The translations under genes were made by a program, and so were the position numbers. DNA of 64,000 bases from Ignavibacteriales bacterium (GTDB taxonomy: Bacteria > Bacteroidota > Ignavibacteria > Ignavibacteriales > Ignavibacteriaceae), in contig JAAYVN010000110.1 in assembly GCA_012517155.1 (NCBI GenBank), forward strand, positions 24,448 through 88,447, read 5' to 3'. The stretch's first letter is position 1; each line of letters opens with the position of its first letter. Positions 55,834-64,000 of the stretch are shown piece by piece. The notes below the pieces were generated by a model that did not search any database, had not been told where the DNA came from, and saw only the letters and a list, made by a program, of their open reading frames with translations.

Positions 55834-56853
55834 TTATTTCAACTGGAATTTCAGTGTGAAAATATGGTTCGATGTGGGGAAGTCTTTTACGTCTTGATAT
55901 GCATAATCAAACACTAACCCTACTCCCTGCATCACTTCATAATTAACGCCTGCTCCTGCAGTGAAGCCGAATGGTGTGTTCTTGTTATTCTCGGTAAACA
56001 TCCTGTATCCCCCTCTTACAAAGAAGGTTTTCATAAAACTGTATTCCATTCCAAGATTTATTATATCCTCAAGTGCATTGTTTGCTGTATATGTCCCGCC
56101 AACTAATAAATTGTTTTGCTGGTTGAAAATATAATTGTAGCTTGCACCTAATTCAAAATAACTCGGGATTTGGAATTCTTCCGATACAATTTCAAATACA
56201 CCATTTTTGTATCCGGGGAGCGTCCCTGGAATACTTGTCTGTTGCTGCAGTCCGCCGCCTGAATATCGCATGTTCGAACCGATGTTCTTTACCGATGCGC
56301 TTATCCCGATTTGCTCATTGAACCTGTATTGTACTCCGAAATCTAAGGCAAATCCGTTTGCAACTGAGTTCTCAATCGTCTCTGAGATAAATTTGAAGTT
56401 CGCACCAACCGAAATACGGTCCGTGATGATCTTCGAATATGTTAACCCTAAGGTTAATAATGCTGGTGAATACATTGCTCCTGTACCGTCAGGAAACTCC
56501 ACAGTTGTTACAGGTATGTCTCCAACTTCAAAGGATTTTAGACTCAATCCGATTGAACCAATCCCTTCTATCCTTGTCGCTGCCGCAAAGTAAGATATGT
56601 TTATATCCGCTAAATAACTCATGTAACTAAACATAGCTTCTGTGCCCGATCCATGATCTAGCCCGGCTGGATTATAGTAGATCGATTCAAGCCCTTTAAG
56701 GTTCGCTAACATTGCTCCTCCAGTTGCTATTCCTTGTGCTCCTACCGGAATTAACAACTGATCAGCTCCTGTTGTACCCTTCCTTGCCGGGTCTCCTGCA
56801 TAATTGTATGTAACCATGCAGAGTAGAATCATTAAAGTAATCAATTTTTTCAT
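55834..56853 (-). CDS. PorV/PorQ family outer membrane protein
   Basis: 339 residues with signal peptide MKKLITLMILLCMVTYNYA. LLIPVGAQGIATGGAMLANLKGLESIYYNPAGLDHGSG is the family start, followed by glycine/aromatic strands and a terminal KFQLK-type end. PorV is the FadL-like T9SS component that carries cargo to the attachment complex; related proteins have unknown roles. Its place beside the T9SS cargo gene supports a secretion-linked job. Confidence 0.82.
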   Translation of the reverse strand: MKKLITLMILLCMVTYNYAGDPARKGTTGADQLLIPVGAQGIATGGAMLANLKGLESIYYNPAGLDHGSGTEAMFSYMSYLADINISYFAAATRIEGIGSIGLSLKSFEVGDIPVTTVEFPDGTGAMYSPALLTLGLTYSKIITDRISVGANFKFISETIENSVANGFALDFGVQYRFNEQIGISASVKNIGSNMRYSGGGLQQQTSIPGTLPGYKNGVFEIVSEEFQIPSYFELGASYNYIFNQQNNLLVGGTYTANNALEDIINLGMEYSFMKTFFVRGGYRMFTENNKNTPFGFTAGAGVNYEVMQGVGLVFDYAYQDVKDFPTSNHIFTLKFQLK

Positions 56854-56886
56854 TTGTGTAAACTCCTGATAATTAGATTTATTTAC

Positions 56887-56915
56887 TGGGGGACGGATGT
56901 TCCCATCCGCCCCCT
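56887..56915 (-). terminator. Strong hairpin after the 1196-residue protein gene
   Basis: GGGGGACGGATG paired with CATCCGCCCCC (one bulged A), loop TTCC, just after the stop codon. It lacks a U tract on the minus strand, so it may be a processing or attenuation hairpin. Confidence 0.45.
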
Positions 56916-56920
56916 GTATT

Positions 56921-59900
56921 TTAGTATTTCTGTAACTGTTTCTGTGGCATAATTATGCTGAACTTCAATACTTTATCACCTAAAGTTGGAGATGAAACTA
57001 TTGCTAGATACAATCCCGAAGCCACCCTCAGTCCGTCCTCATTCTGTAAATTCCATCTTAAGAATGGTGATGTCGGACTTGATTTCTGACTTTGATCAAG
57101 TGTTCGGACTAATGTTCCTGCAAGTGTGTATATCTTTACCGTAACAACTTCAGGTAAATTCGAGAATGTTATGAATGTCTCGTCAGGATCTGTTCCCGAG
57201 TAGCTGCTCATCGGATTGAATCCGTATAATGGATTCGGATAAACATTTACCTTCTCAAACAGATTCTTTTCTTCATCTTGACTTAGTACTCCACCTGCCG
57301 TCGTACTGAAAGTGAATTCATCAGCTGATGTGTATGGATAAGCGTCAACTGTTATCTCTACTTTATCACCTGCTACAAATCCTCCGGTCGCTCCCGCTTT
57401 CTTCGGTAATGCTACGGCATATAATGCATTGAAGAACGGACTTTCTGCTATCTTTAATTCCATAGGAGTTAATGTGTGTCCTGTCGGTAGTGTGTACCCT
57501 GCTTTCGTCCCTCGTAAATCTGCATAGTTCGTCTTATCGGTTGCTACAAGATATTTACTTCCTTTGTACACATTTATATTTCCATTCGGATCATAGGCTT
57601 GATCAAATACTATTATGTATTCTCCTGATACTGTTATTGCGTTTGTATCTGGATCCCATACTCCGTCTGGATTTCCGTCAGCTTTCTCAATAAAGCCTAC
57701 AGCAAGCTGCTTCTCTTCTCCTGTTACATAATCCTTTATCCATGCTGTGAATGGAACATCTACAAATCCGTTTGCAACTGTATCCGTACCCGTTACTATC
57801 CAGTTTCCAACAACTGGTCGTGGCACGGGCATGCTCCTTACGGATGCTGGTGTTACGTTTTCAGCATATCTTACTGAGTTTCTTCTTGTGATTACTGTTC
57901 CTACTATTCCCTGGATATATCTGTATGCCTTCCCGGGATTGTTTGGATCAAATCTTAACTCTACTCTTCTCATCTTATCGGCTGTTGTATACACACCAAA
58001 TAATGTGTTTAGTACTCCACCGATATTATCTATCAACGTGGCTCCTTCTGCGTCTCTTGATAAGTAATGGAACTTGGCTAGCGTCTTATCAATCACGTTG
58101 TTTGCCGTTGTGATATTCATCTCTCCGACTTTTGGAGTCACATTTAATACCTTAACAATAAATCCGTCTGTCGCATTTACTCCGATATTCGGATTTGTGA
58201 AAAGATTATCTTGAGTATAATAATTCTTCATTGAGTCAAGCAGGGTTACCCCTTTGGTCTCATTTGTCAGTTTCCAGAAGGTTGAATATGTTGTTGTTGA
58301 TGAACTGTCCTTGAAGAATGTTACTTTGTATTTCTCTCCGGTAAGTGCATTCTTGTCAACTACATCATATAAGATCTTTCCTTTGCTGAATCCTGCAATC
58401 TTCGGCACATCCATCGTATCTTTTGGAGGATTATATAGGTTCTCACCCATTATTACCGCGAAGATCTTTGGTATGTTTTCAACTTCTCCTACAAATGCCG
58501 CAGCGCTCAAAATATACTTGTTATTGCTTGACTCTGGGTCTTTGTACAATGCATCATAGTTTAAACCGTATGATACTAACGAGAAGTAATATGGCTTGCC
58601 TTTTATTAAATCAGTGTTGTTTATCGGGTCTTTGGTAACTCTGATTCTTATCTTGCCTGTCGTTTCATTTGCGTATGCTGCTGAGTCAAGTCGGTTTAAC
58701 GAATCCGGCCTTGGATATAGCAAATATGGTTTTCCTGTTGATGGATCTTCCTTATATACATCGTAAATGAAATCGTCCTTTGCAAGATGCATAAAATCAA
58801 ATTTATTCTGCACATTGTTAACCGTAACTTCAGTTGTCGAAGTCATATATGCGTGTATCTTGTAACCCTTGAATCTGAGATCATATGCGGTTGTCTTGTT
58901 TTTGTATGCAAATGTCTCTTTGGTGTTCCACATTATATCAATAAAGTCCTCACCGGTTAATACCGTCGGATTTATTATTGGTGGAGGTGTAGGCGCTGCA
59001 AAGTTTTGGTCAAATATAAATTGTGCACCGTCACTGAATGCTTTTGCTACATCCACACTTGCTAATGCATTTGCACCTTGTCCTACTACGTATGCAACTA
59101 CTACTTCTTTTTCAATATCTTTCTCTAATTCGAATGGTCCGATATTCTGCATTTGTCTTGCATCTGCTGGTGTGTTGTTTAACCATCCTATCCTTCTAAC
59201 CGGATCGCCTGAGAATAAATATTTGTTGTTTACTGATGCACATGCTACGCCTCCCACAACTTCGCCATATGCAAATGCACAAGGATCAACATCTGCTCCT
59301 GTTTTGGTCTTTGCTAGCATGTAGTTTCTGGCTTCGAACTTTGTATTCGGATCACTTAGCTGCGCATCTCCGTTTATATATATCATAAACGACGAAAGTT
59401 TAAGGTTCATTGCTCCAGGGAATCTCTTGATACCCATTATTGGACCTCTTGAACTCTGTGCGGTATCTAATGCTATATCCGTTCCTTCATCCCATTTGTC
59501 ATTATTGTTTACATCCGTGTATGTTACATTCTTGATGTATGCAACTGGACCCGAAAAGAAGTCAGTTAAGAATGATGGACACTGCGTTCCGTATAAAGCA
59601 TCCGGAAGTTTGTTGTAAACATATCCCGCATCACGCAATGTGTCACTACCGATAAAGTCATCTGTGTGATCACCTAAATCCGGATCTGACCAGACACTGA
59701 AATATACATCAGTAAGTTTATCTGGATCTGTTGTTTGCAATCCAACATATTTGAATCTGTACCTTACAAATATGATGTTTCCAAGTGGACCCGCTGAAGC
59801 AAATGCAAACACCGTCTGCCTTACTTCTATTCCTAGTGGATCTACTAACCATCTTCTGTTCGGTGCTGGCACTCCGTCATGATAAACACACCATACTGTC

Positions 59901-60511
59901 TCGTCACCAAGAATGTCCGGTGCATCTTCAAGTTCTTTGTCCCATATACCGTTTCCGTTTTTATCTACCGGCTCATATATTCCGTTTCCGTCTGCATCCC
60001 AGAAGTCTGCTCCTAAGGCTACTGCATCTGTCCAGTCCTGCCATCCTTTTCCGAATGCTGGTTCGTCTGCTCGCAGTACATACATCACGGCTCGCGGATC
60101 ATTCTGTCCGTCTTTTACTGTCCCTTGTATATAGTCTTCTACTAGTGATGCTGATGCACAGGCACTTGCCCATAACTCAGTTCCTTTGTATCCGCTTAAA
60201 AAGAAACCTGACGAGAAAAGAAATACTTGGTTGGCAAATTTCCCTCCCGCTCCCGAAACGTTCGGATCAGGATGTGCTATATTTACCGCTGCAATTATTC
60301 CCTTCCTGTTTAACGGCAGGTTGATATTGTTTATAAACAATCGGTAAGCATCCCCGTTCTTGCCTGTTGCATTGACTTCATTTACTTTGGCAAGAGGCTT
60401 GTTAGTCTTTTTTCCGTTAACGTCATCTCCCGCATTCGCAAATGGAAGAGATAGCATAATGAAAAATAGAAGCAGGGCACTTACTCTCTCAATGATTTTT
60501 AGTTTTTTCAT
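56921..60511 (-). CDS. Large secreted protein with T9SS-type C-terminal domain
   Basis: 1196 residues. Signal peptide to about residue 27 (LPFANAG). The body contains calcium-loop-like segments (DADGNGIYEPVDKNGNGIWD, TDVNNNDKWDEGTD) and a fibronectin-like region (about 540-670). The C-terminal 90 residues follow the sorting pattern with NVYPNPLYGFNP, VKIYTLAGTLVRTL and GLYLAIVSS, differing from the QNYPNPFNPST form used by other proteins here. The TonB receptor gene lies 41 bp upstream, suggesting a paired outer-membrane system. No catalytic motif seen. Confidence 0.75.
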   Translation of the reverse strand: MKKLKIIERVSALLLFFIMLSLPFANAGDDVNGKKTNKPLAKVNEVNATGKNGDAYRLFINNINLPLNRKGIIAAVNIAHPDPNVSGAGGKFANQVFLFSSGFFLSGYKGTELWASACASASLVEDYIQGTVKDGQNDPRAVMYVLRADEPAFGKGWQDWTDAVALGADFWDADGNGIYEPVDKNGNGIWDKELEDAPDILGDETVWCVYHDGVPAPNRRWLVDPLGIEVRQTVFAFASAGPLGNIIFVRYRFKYVGLQTTDPDKLTDVYFSVWSDPDLGDHTDDFIGSDTLRDAGYVYNKLPDALYGTQCPSFLTDFFSGPVAYIKNVTYTDVNNNDKWDEGTDIALDTAQSSRGPIMGIKRFPGAMNLKLSSFMIYINGDAQLSDPNTKFEARNYMLAKTKTGADVDPCAFAYGEVVGGVACASVNNKYLFSGDPVRRIGWLNNTPADARQMQNIGPFELEKDIEKEVVVAYVVGQGANALASVDVAKAFSDGAQFIFDQNFAAPTPPPIINPTVLTGEDFIDIMWNTKETFAYKNKTTAYDLRFKGYKIHAYMTSTTEVTVNNVQNKFDFMHLAKDDFIYDVYKEDPSTGKPYLLYPRPDSLNRLDSAAYANETTGKIRIRVTKDPINNTDLIKGKPYYFSLVSYGLNYDALYKDPESSNNKYILSAAAFVGEVENIPKIFAVIMGENLYNPPKDTMDVPKIAGFSKGKILYDVVDKNALTGEKYKVTFFKDSSSTTTYSTFWKLTNETKGVTLLDSMKNYYTQDNLFTNPNIGVNATDGFIVKVLNVTPKVGEMNITTANNVIDKTLAKFHYLSRDAEGATLIDNIGGVLNTLFGVYTTADKMRRVELRFDPNNPGKAYRYIQGIVGTVITRRNSVRYAENVTPASVRSMPVPRPVVGNWIVTGTDTVANGFVDVPFTAWIKDYVTGEEKQLAVGFIEKADGNPDGVWDPDTNAITVSGEYIIVFDQAYDPNGNINVYKGSKYLVATDKTNYADLRGTKAGYTLPTGHTLTPMELKIAESPFFNALYAVALPKKAGATGGFVAGDKVEITVDAYPYTSADEFTFSTTAGGVLSQDEEKNLFEKVNVYPNPLYGFNPMSSYSGTDPDETFITFSNLPEVVTVKIYTLAGTLVRTLDQSQKSSPTSPFLRWNLQNEDGLRVASGLYLAIVSSPTLGDKVLKFSIIMPQKQLQKY

Positions 60512-60552
60512 CTTGTAAATTTCCTATTTGATTTAAGATTAATTTTACCTCT

Positions 60553-63405
60553 TTAGAAAGTAATGTTCGAAAAGTTAACCTTCACTCCAAGTCGTATTTG
60601 TCTTGGAATTCCAAAGTTGCCCGGATTTCTTTCGAGTGATTTGTAATCCTGTGCATAGGCTTCACCGCCTGTTGCTATTCTGGCTTTACCTTTCTCTGTG
60701 TTTAAAAATCCGGTTGTGTATGGATCGCCCGTACTTCTGTATACTGCTAATACGTTGTCTGCGTCAAATACATTCTGTACCCAAAGGTATGGGGAAAGTA
60801 ACACTGGTCCTATATTGAAGGTCTTTTCAACTCTTAAATCCATCCTGAAACTTCCTGGTCCGTATCTCGAGTTTACATATCCTGTTGTGCTCGGTCCACC
60901 GTCGTTTCCGGTTACTATATCCCAGTAATCTAGTGGCGTATATGGTCTTCCGCTGTTTATTGAGAACAACATGTTTACGTTGAATCTCTCTAATAATCCT
61001 AGCTGACCTTCCGGTACATAAAAGTCCACATTTACTGTTGCTGTGTGCCTTTGATCAAAATCAAGCGGCGCAATTACTTTCGGTGCTTCGTTGTCATTGT
61101 TTCTGAATATCGCCGTCTGACTGGAACTGGTTGATGATCCTGTTCCCTCTGCTACTGAATATGTATATTGAGCCGAAACACTGAAATAGCTCATATTCAT
61201 TACGTCTAATGAGAATGCAAATCCTTTTGTGGTTCCGAAATCAGCATTCTGTGGATATATTGCGGTTATAAGTTCTCCACCCGATGATCTCTGGAAGAAA
61301 TTGTTTTGTACGTTTACTAACCCTTTGATATTCTTGTAAAATGCTGTCATGTTTAATGCGGCATTGTTTCCGAACATCTGTCTGAAGCCAATTTCATACT
61401 GTACTGTCTCTTCAGTCATTAGATCACCGTTGAAACCACTCTGTGGCGCATAGGTTAACCAGCTTGCATGATCAAATGGTCCAAAATATAGATCGAACAA
61501 TTCTGGTAATTGGATAAACTTTCCGAATTGTGCGTGGAATACTGTGTTCTCTGTTACAGGGAATCCTATTCCTATACGCGGCGAAAATTTGAGTTCCGGT
61601 TTCTTTATGTCAAAATCATTGATGTCAAAATCATTAGGATTATTACCACCTGTAAATGGTAACATCGGATCTTTGAATTTGTATGATTTTACATCAAAAT
61701 AATCCATTCTTATTCCTATGTTAATGACTAAGTCACTTAACTCATATCTGTCTTGTATGTATGCATAGGCTAACAATGGTGTCCTTGGTCTCAAAAGTTC
61801 ATTTGCTTCACTTGTCGTTGTTTCTGTATTCCCTGTCACATCATATCCGAATACAAGCGGTGTTATATCTTCAAATTTCTTAATATAATTTTGTTCCGCC
61901 GTTAATGATGGATCATCATCAATTCCTTTTAGTAGGTATGGGTAACCTTGGAATTCTCTGACCAGACTGTACGATAATCCGCCTCCAAATTCAAATAAGT
62001 GATTCTGGATCTGTGCCGTGAAATCGAAATCAGCATTGAATGCTTCTTCCTGTCTCTTCTGATAGAATCCAAAAGAGTATCCGTAAGGCCTGAATATACC
62101 TACCTCATCAGTCGCAGCTACTCTGCGTCCGTCACCAAGCAGCGTAACACCTAATTGATTTGCCCATATTGTACTGTCGCCGTATGCCATTAAGTTATCT
62201 TCAAATGCTGGATTATATCTCTTGTATTTATAAAGCTTATAACCAACATTCAGATTCCAGAATGAACTTGAACTTACTGTCTGCGAGATCCTTCCGCTTA
62301 AACTGTAATTCGATGTGTTGAATTTATCATAGAAATCGTATGCATTCTTCGCTCCGTAGTGGCTGTATACATTGGATACTCTTGAGTTCCCAAGAAAACC
62401 GAATCTTACCGAGAAATCTCCGAATACATGGTTTGTTCTTGCGTTCCATCTCCATACGGATGCTGGCACGTTTGGTCTGTAATCCCAGCTCTTATCTACA
62501 CTTGGGAATTCTAATGTAATTGCTGAAGGATTTGCATCCTTAAACCATCCTCTTTCTCCTGAAAAGAAAAACGTATGCTTTGCATTTCCTGGTATTATCG
62601 GTCCCCCTAAACTTGCTGAGTATTCGTTGTATCCGTAATTGTCTAAGTATGTTGATGTTACTGCATCAGCTAGGAAATTGTATGTTGAACTTCCCGATTT
62701 TGTCGTTACGTTTACAATTCCTGATTGGGCTTGTCCGTACTTTGCTTCATAACCTCCAACCTGAAATGAAATCTGGTCAATTGCTATGTTGCTTACTTGT
62801 GTCGAACTCGTTCTGCCATAAAGTGTGTTCTGAGGAACTCCGTCAACTATATATAAAACTTCTGATCCTCGTCCTCCGCGTATGTTGATGGATGCATTAC
62901 CTGCTACTCCGCCGCTTCCTTCAAGCGTAACTACGCCGGCTTGCAACGATGCTATGTTCTGAACACCCTTCACCGGTAACCTGTCTATCTGACTTGCATC
63001 AATTACTTTTACCGTGTTTGTTGATTTTTCCTCAAAAAGTTTTTTACCTTGCACCTCTATTGTAGGTAAGGTAAAATCAGTGGAGAGTTCAACATTAAGT
63101 TCTTGCGTTATGCCGGCAACAATTCTAACCTCTTGGATTGTCTTTGCTGCATATCCTACGTAACTTATCTTAACGTTGTATGTTCCGGGGGTTATATTGA
63201 GTACAAAGTACTCTCCGTTTATGTCGGTAGCAGCTCCTAAATAAGTGTCAATCAGTATTACGTTCGCACCTACCAGGGGCTCCCTCGTCTCGGCATCTAC
63301 TACTTTTCCGGATAATTTACCAACGCCCGCTTGCGCAAAAATTTCCGGTACGTATAATAGAATGATTGTGAAAATAAATAATGACTTAGTAATCAAATTT
63401 TTCAT
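60553..63405 (-). CDS. TonB-dependent receptor with carboxypeptidase-regulatory-like N-terminal domain
   Basis: 950 residues. Signal peptide to about 25 (PEIFAQ), CarboxypepD_reg domain about 30-115 (GKVVDAETREPLVGANVILI), plug about 125-235 (VLYIVDGVPQNTLYG) and a 22-strand-type barrel ending with an aromatic F. It imports or binds an unknown ligand using TonB energy. No SusD-like partner follows; the neighbour is the 1196-residue T9SS protein. ATG 63405 follows GGAGAAGAG. Confidence 0.9.
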   Translation of the reverse strand: MKNLITKSLFIFTIILLYVPEIFAQAGVGKLSGKVVDAETREPLVGANVILIDTYLGAATDINGEYFVLNITPGTYNVKISYVGYAAKTIQEVRIVAGITQELNVELSTDFTLPTIEVQGKKLFEEKSTNTVKVIDASQIDRLPVKGVQNIASLQAGVVTLEGSGGVAGNASINIRGGRGSEVLYIVDGVPQNTLYGRTSSTQVSNIAIDQISFQVGGYEAKYGQAQSGIVNVTTKSGSSTYNFLADAVTSTYLDNYGYNEYSASLGGPIIPGNAKHTFFFSGERGWFKDANPSAITLEFPSVDKSWDYRPNVPASVWRWNARTNHVFGDFSVRFGFLGNSRVSNVYSHYGAKNAYDFYDKFNTSNYSLSGRISQTVSSSSFWNLNVGYKLYKYKRYNPAFEDNLMAYGDSTIWANQLGVTLLGDGRRVAATDEVGIFRPYGYSFGFYQKRQEEAFNADFDFTAQIQNHLFEFGGGLSYSLVREFQGYPYLLKGIDDDPSLTAEQNYIKKFEDITPLVFGYDVTGNTETTTSEANELLRPRTPLLAYAYIQDRYELSDLVINIGIRMDYFDVKSYKFKDPMLPFTGGNNPNDFDINDFDIKKPELKFSPRIGIGFPVTENTVFHAQFGKFIQLPELFDLYFGPFDHASWLTYAPQSGFNGDLMTEETVQYEIGFRQMFGNNAALNMTAFYKNIKGLVNVQNNFFQRSSGGELITAIYPQNADFGTTKGFAFSLDVMNMSYFSVSAQYTYSVAEGTGSSTSSSQTAIFRNNDNEAPKVIAPLDFDQRHTATVNVDFYVPEGQLGLLERFNVNMLFSINSGRPYTPLDYWDIVTGNDGGPSTTGYVNSRYGPGSFRMDLRVEKTFNIGPVLLSPYLWVQNVFDADNVLAVYRSTGDPYTTGFLNTEKGKARIATGGEAYAQDYKSLERNPGNFGIPRQIRLGVKVNFSNITF

Positions 63406-63436
63406 CTCTTCTCCGCTTAAAAAATATATGGATTAG

Positions 63437-63472
63437 ATTATAAATTAGCTCTACGCTAATGAGCAATGCTCA
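63437..63472 (-). promoter_or_regulatory. Candidate promoter and palindrome upstream of the TonB receptor
   Basis: On the minus strand TTGCTC (63461-63466) and TATAAT (63437-63442) are 18 bp apart, a reasonable sigma70-type pair about 32 bp before the ATG. A perfect odd palindrome TGAGCAATGCTCA (63460-63472) covers the -35 element and could be an operator. Confidence 0.4.
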
Positions 63473-63522
63473 ATTGAAGAGAAAATTGCAACTATTTTAT
63501 TTAAAATTTTTAAATTGAAAGA

Positions 63523-63547
63523 AGTGCCCCTTTTTCAAAGGGCACTC
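63523..63547 (-). terminator. Terminator of the right-edge T9SS gene
   Basis: AGTGCCC / GGGCACT hairpin extended by TTT/AAA with one bulge, about 25 nt after the stop codon; the minus-strand sequence beyond it is T-rich but not a clean U tract. Confidence 0.55.
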
Positions 63548-63572
63548 CTTTGTCAAAGATTTTAATGATATT

Positions 63573-64000
63573 TTACTTCATTAACATCATTTTCTTTGAA
63601 GCTGTAAAGCTGCCGGCGTTGATTGTATAGAGATACATTCCGGAGCTTAATTTGCTTGCATCAAAGTTAACTGAATGGCTTCCGCTTTCCTGCATTCCGT
63701 TGAATAATGTTGCTACTTCGTTTCCTAGTACGTCGTAAACTTTTATGCTTACGTTTCCTCTTTCAGGAATTGTGTACTGGATCTGTGTAGTCGGGTTGAA
63801 CGGATTTGGATAGTTCTGGCTTAACTGATAGCTGGTTACAACTGCATCATTATCTTTTACGTCAGTAGCCTGGAAGGAGAATGTCTTGTAAACAACATTG
63901 TTTAATGTTGGTGTACCGTCTGCTCCGCCAAATACTGATGCTCCTGCCTGAAGATCTTCAAGATAAATGATGTGTGCTGTATATGTGCTCTTGCCTTCTA
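63573..64000 (-). CDS. T9SS type A sorting domain protein, C-terminal end (5' part outside window)
   Basis: The frame is open from the right edge to TAA at 63573-63575, about 142 residues. The last 85 residues are a sorting domain: LSQNYPNPFNPTTQIQYTI, VKVYDVLGNEVATLF-like strand (SIKVYDVLGNEVATLF) and GMYLYTINAGSFTASKKMMLMK-type end. The upstream visible part (TYTAHIIYLEDLQAGASVF) is too short to classify. Confidence 0.88.
   Translation of the reverse strand, partial: EGKSTYTAHIIYLEDLQAGASVFGGADGTPTLNNVVYKTFSFQATDVKDNDAVVTSYQLSQNYPNPFNPTTQIQYTIPERGNVSIKVYDVLGNEVATLFNGMQESGSHSVNFDASKLSSGMYLYTINAGSFTASKKMMLMK

Noticed and set aside
59785..60324. 179-codon plus-strand ORF
   Set aside because: Antisense to the 1196-residue secreted protein; Leu/Arg-rich shadow composition and no start context.

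Overview
This 64 kb, AT-rich window is chromosomal DNA from a Gram-negative member of the Bacteroidota/Chlorobiota/Ignavibacteriota group, most likely Ignavibacteria. The evidence is four type IX secretion (T9SS) tails, three with the QNYPNPFNPST-type motif; PorV-like and GWxTD proteins; an F-type ATPase operon lacking the beta and epsilon genes; a tmRNA whose tag reads GESNYALAA; and a TTTG/TAnnTTTG-type promoter. No insertion sequence, phage, tRNA, rRNA or CRISPR was seen.

Left edge (1-3.4 kb): the end of a CapA-like gene, a DUF559-like nuclease gene split by a frameshift, and a T9SS beta-propeller protein with a terminator. A tandem array of 11-bp units and a G-rich run follow.

Signalling island (3.7-21.1 kb): almost every gene is two-component machinery. 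On the minus strand lie a giant REC/PAS/GAF histidine kinase split by a -1 frameshift at an A AAA AAG heptamer, a REC-PAS-PAS kinase, and a membrane PAS protein whose kinase core has lost its phospho-acceptor histidine. On the plus strand a tight three-gene unit encodes a VirK-like exported protein, a cobalamin-binding protein with the Wx9EH light-sensor signature, and a soluble histidine kinase, followed by a 1097-residue hybrid kinase. A lone receiver, a NarL-type regulator and a REC-HisKA_3 kinase close the island. GC skew changes sign near 7.7 kb, as expected at a replication terminus.

Middle (21.3-41.6 kb): a membrane protein, tmRNA, cobalamin adenosyltransferase, YgfZ, an M20 dipeptidase, two lipoproteins, the LptF/LptG pair, a DUF5723-like barrel, a T9SS protein, DUF3467 and TPR proteins. 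A plus-strand group follows: adenosine deaminase-like protein, a small protein, urocanate hydratase and a D-3-phosphoglycerate dehydrogenase-like enzyme. A second 11-bp-period array lies before it.

Right part (40.8-64 kb): a long minus-strand run with an outer-membrane/T9SS group (TonB receptor, 1196-residue secreted protein, PorV-like, GWxTD), envelope genes (acyltransferase, heptosyltransferase, M23 peptidase, bactofilin), Sua5, the ATP synthase operon (atpZ, atpI-like, atpB-E-F-H-A-G), and ffh-rpsP-khpA-rimM-trmD-rplS.

The best candidate for something new is the VirK-like/cobalamin photosensor/histidine kinase unit at 11.8-14.5 kb inside the kinase island.
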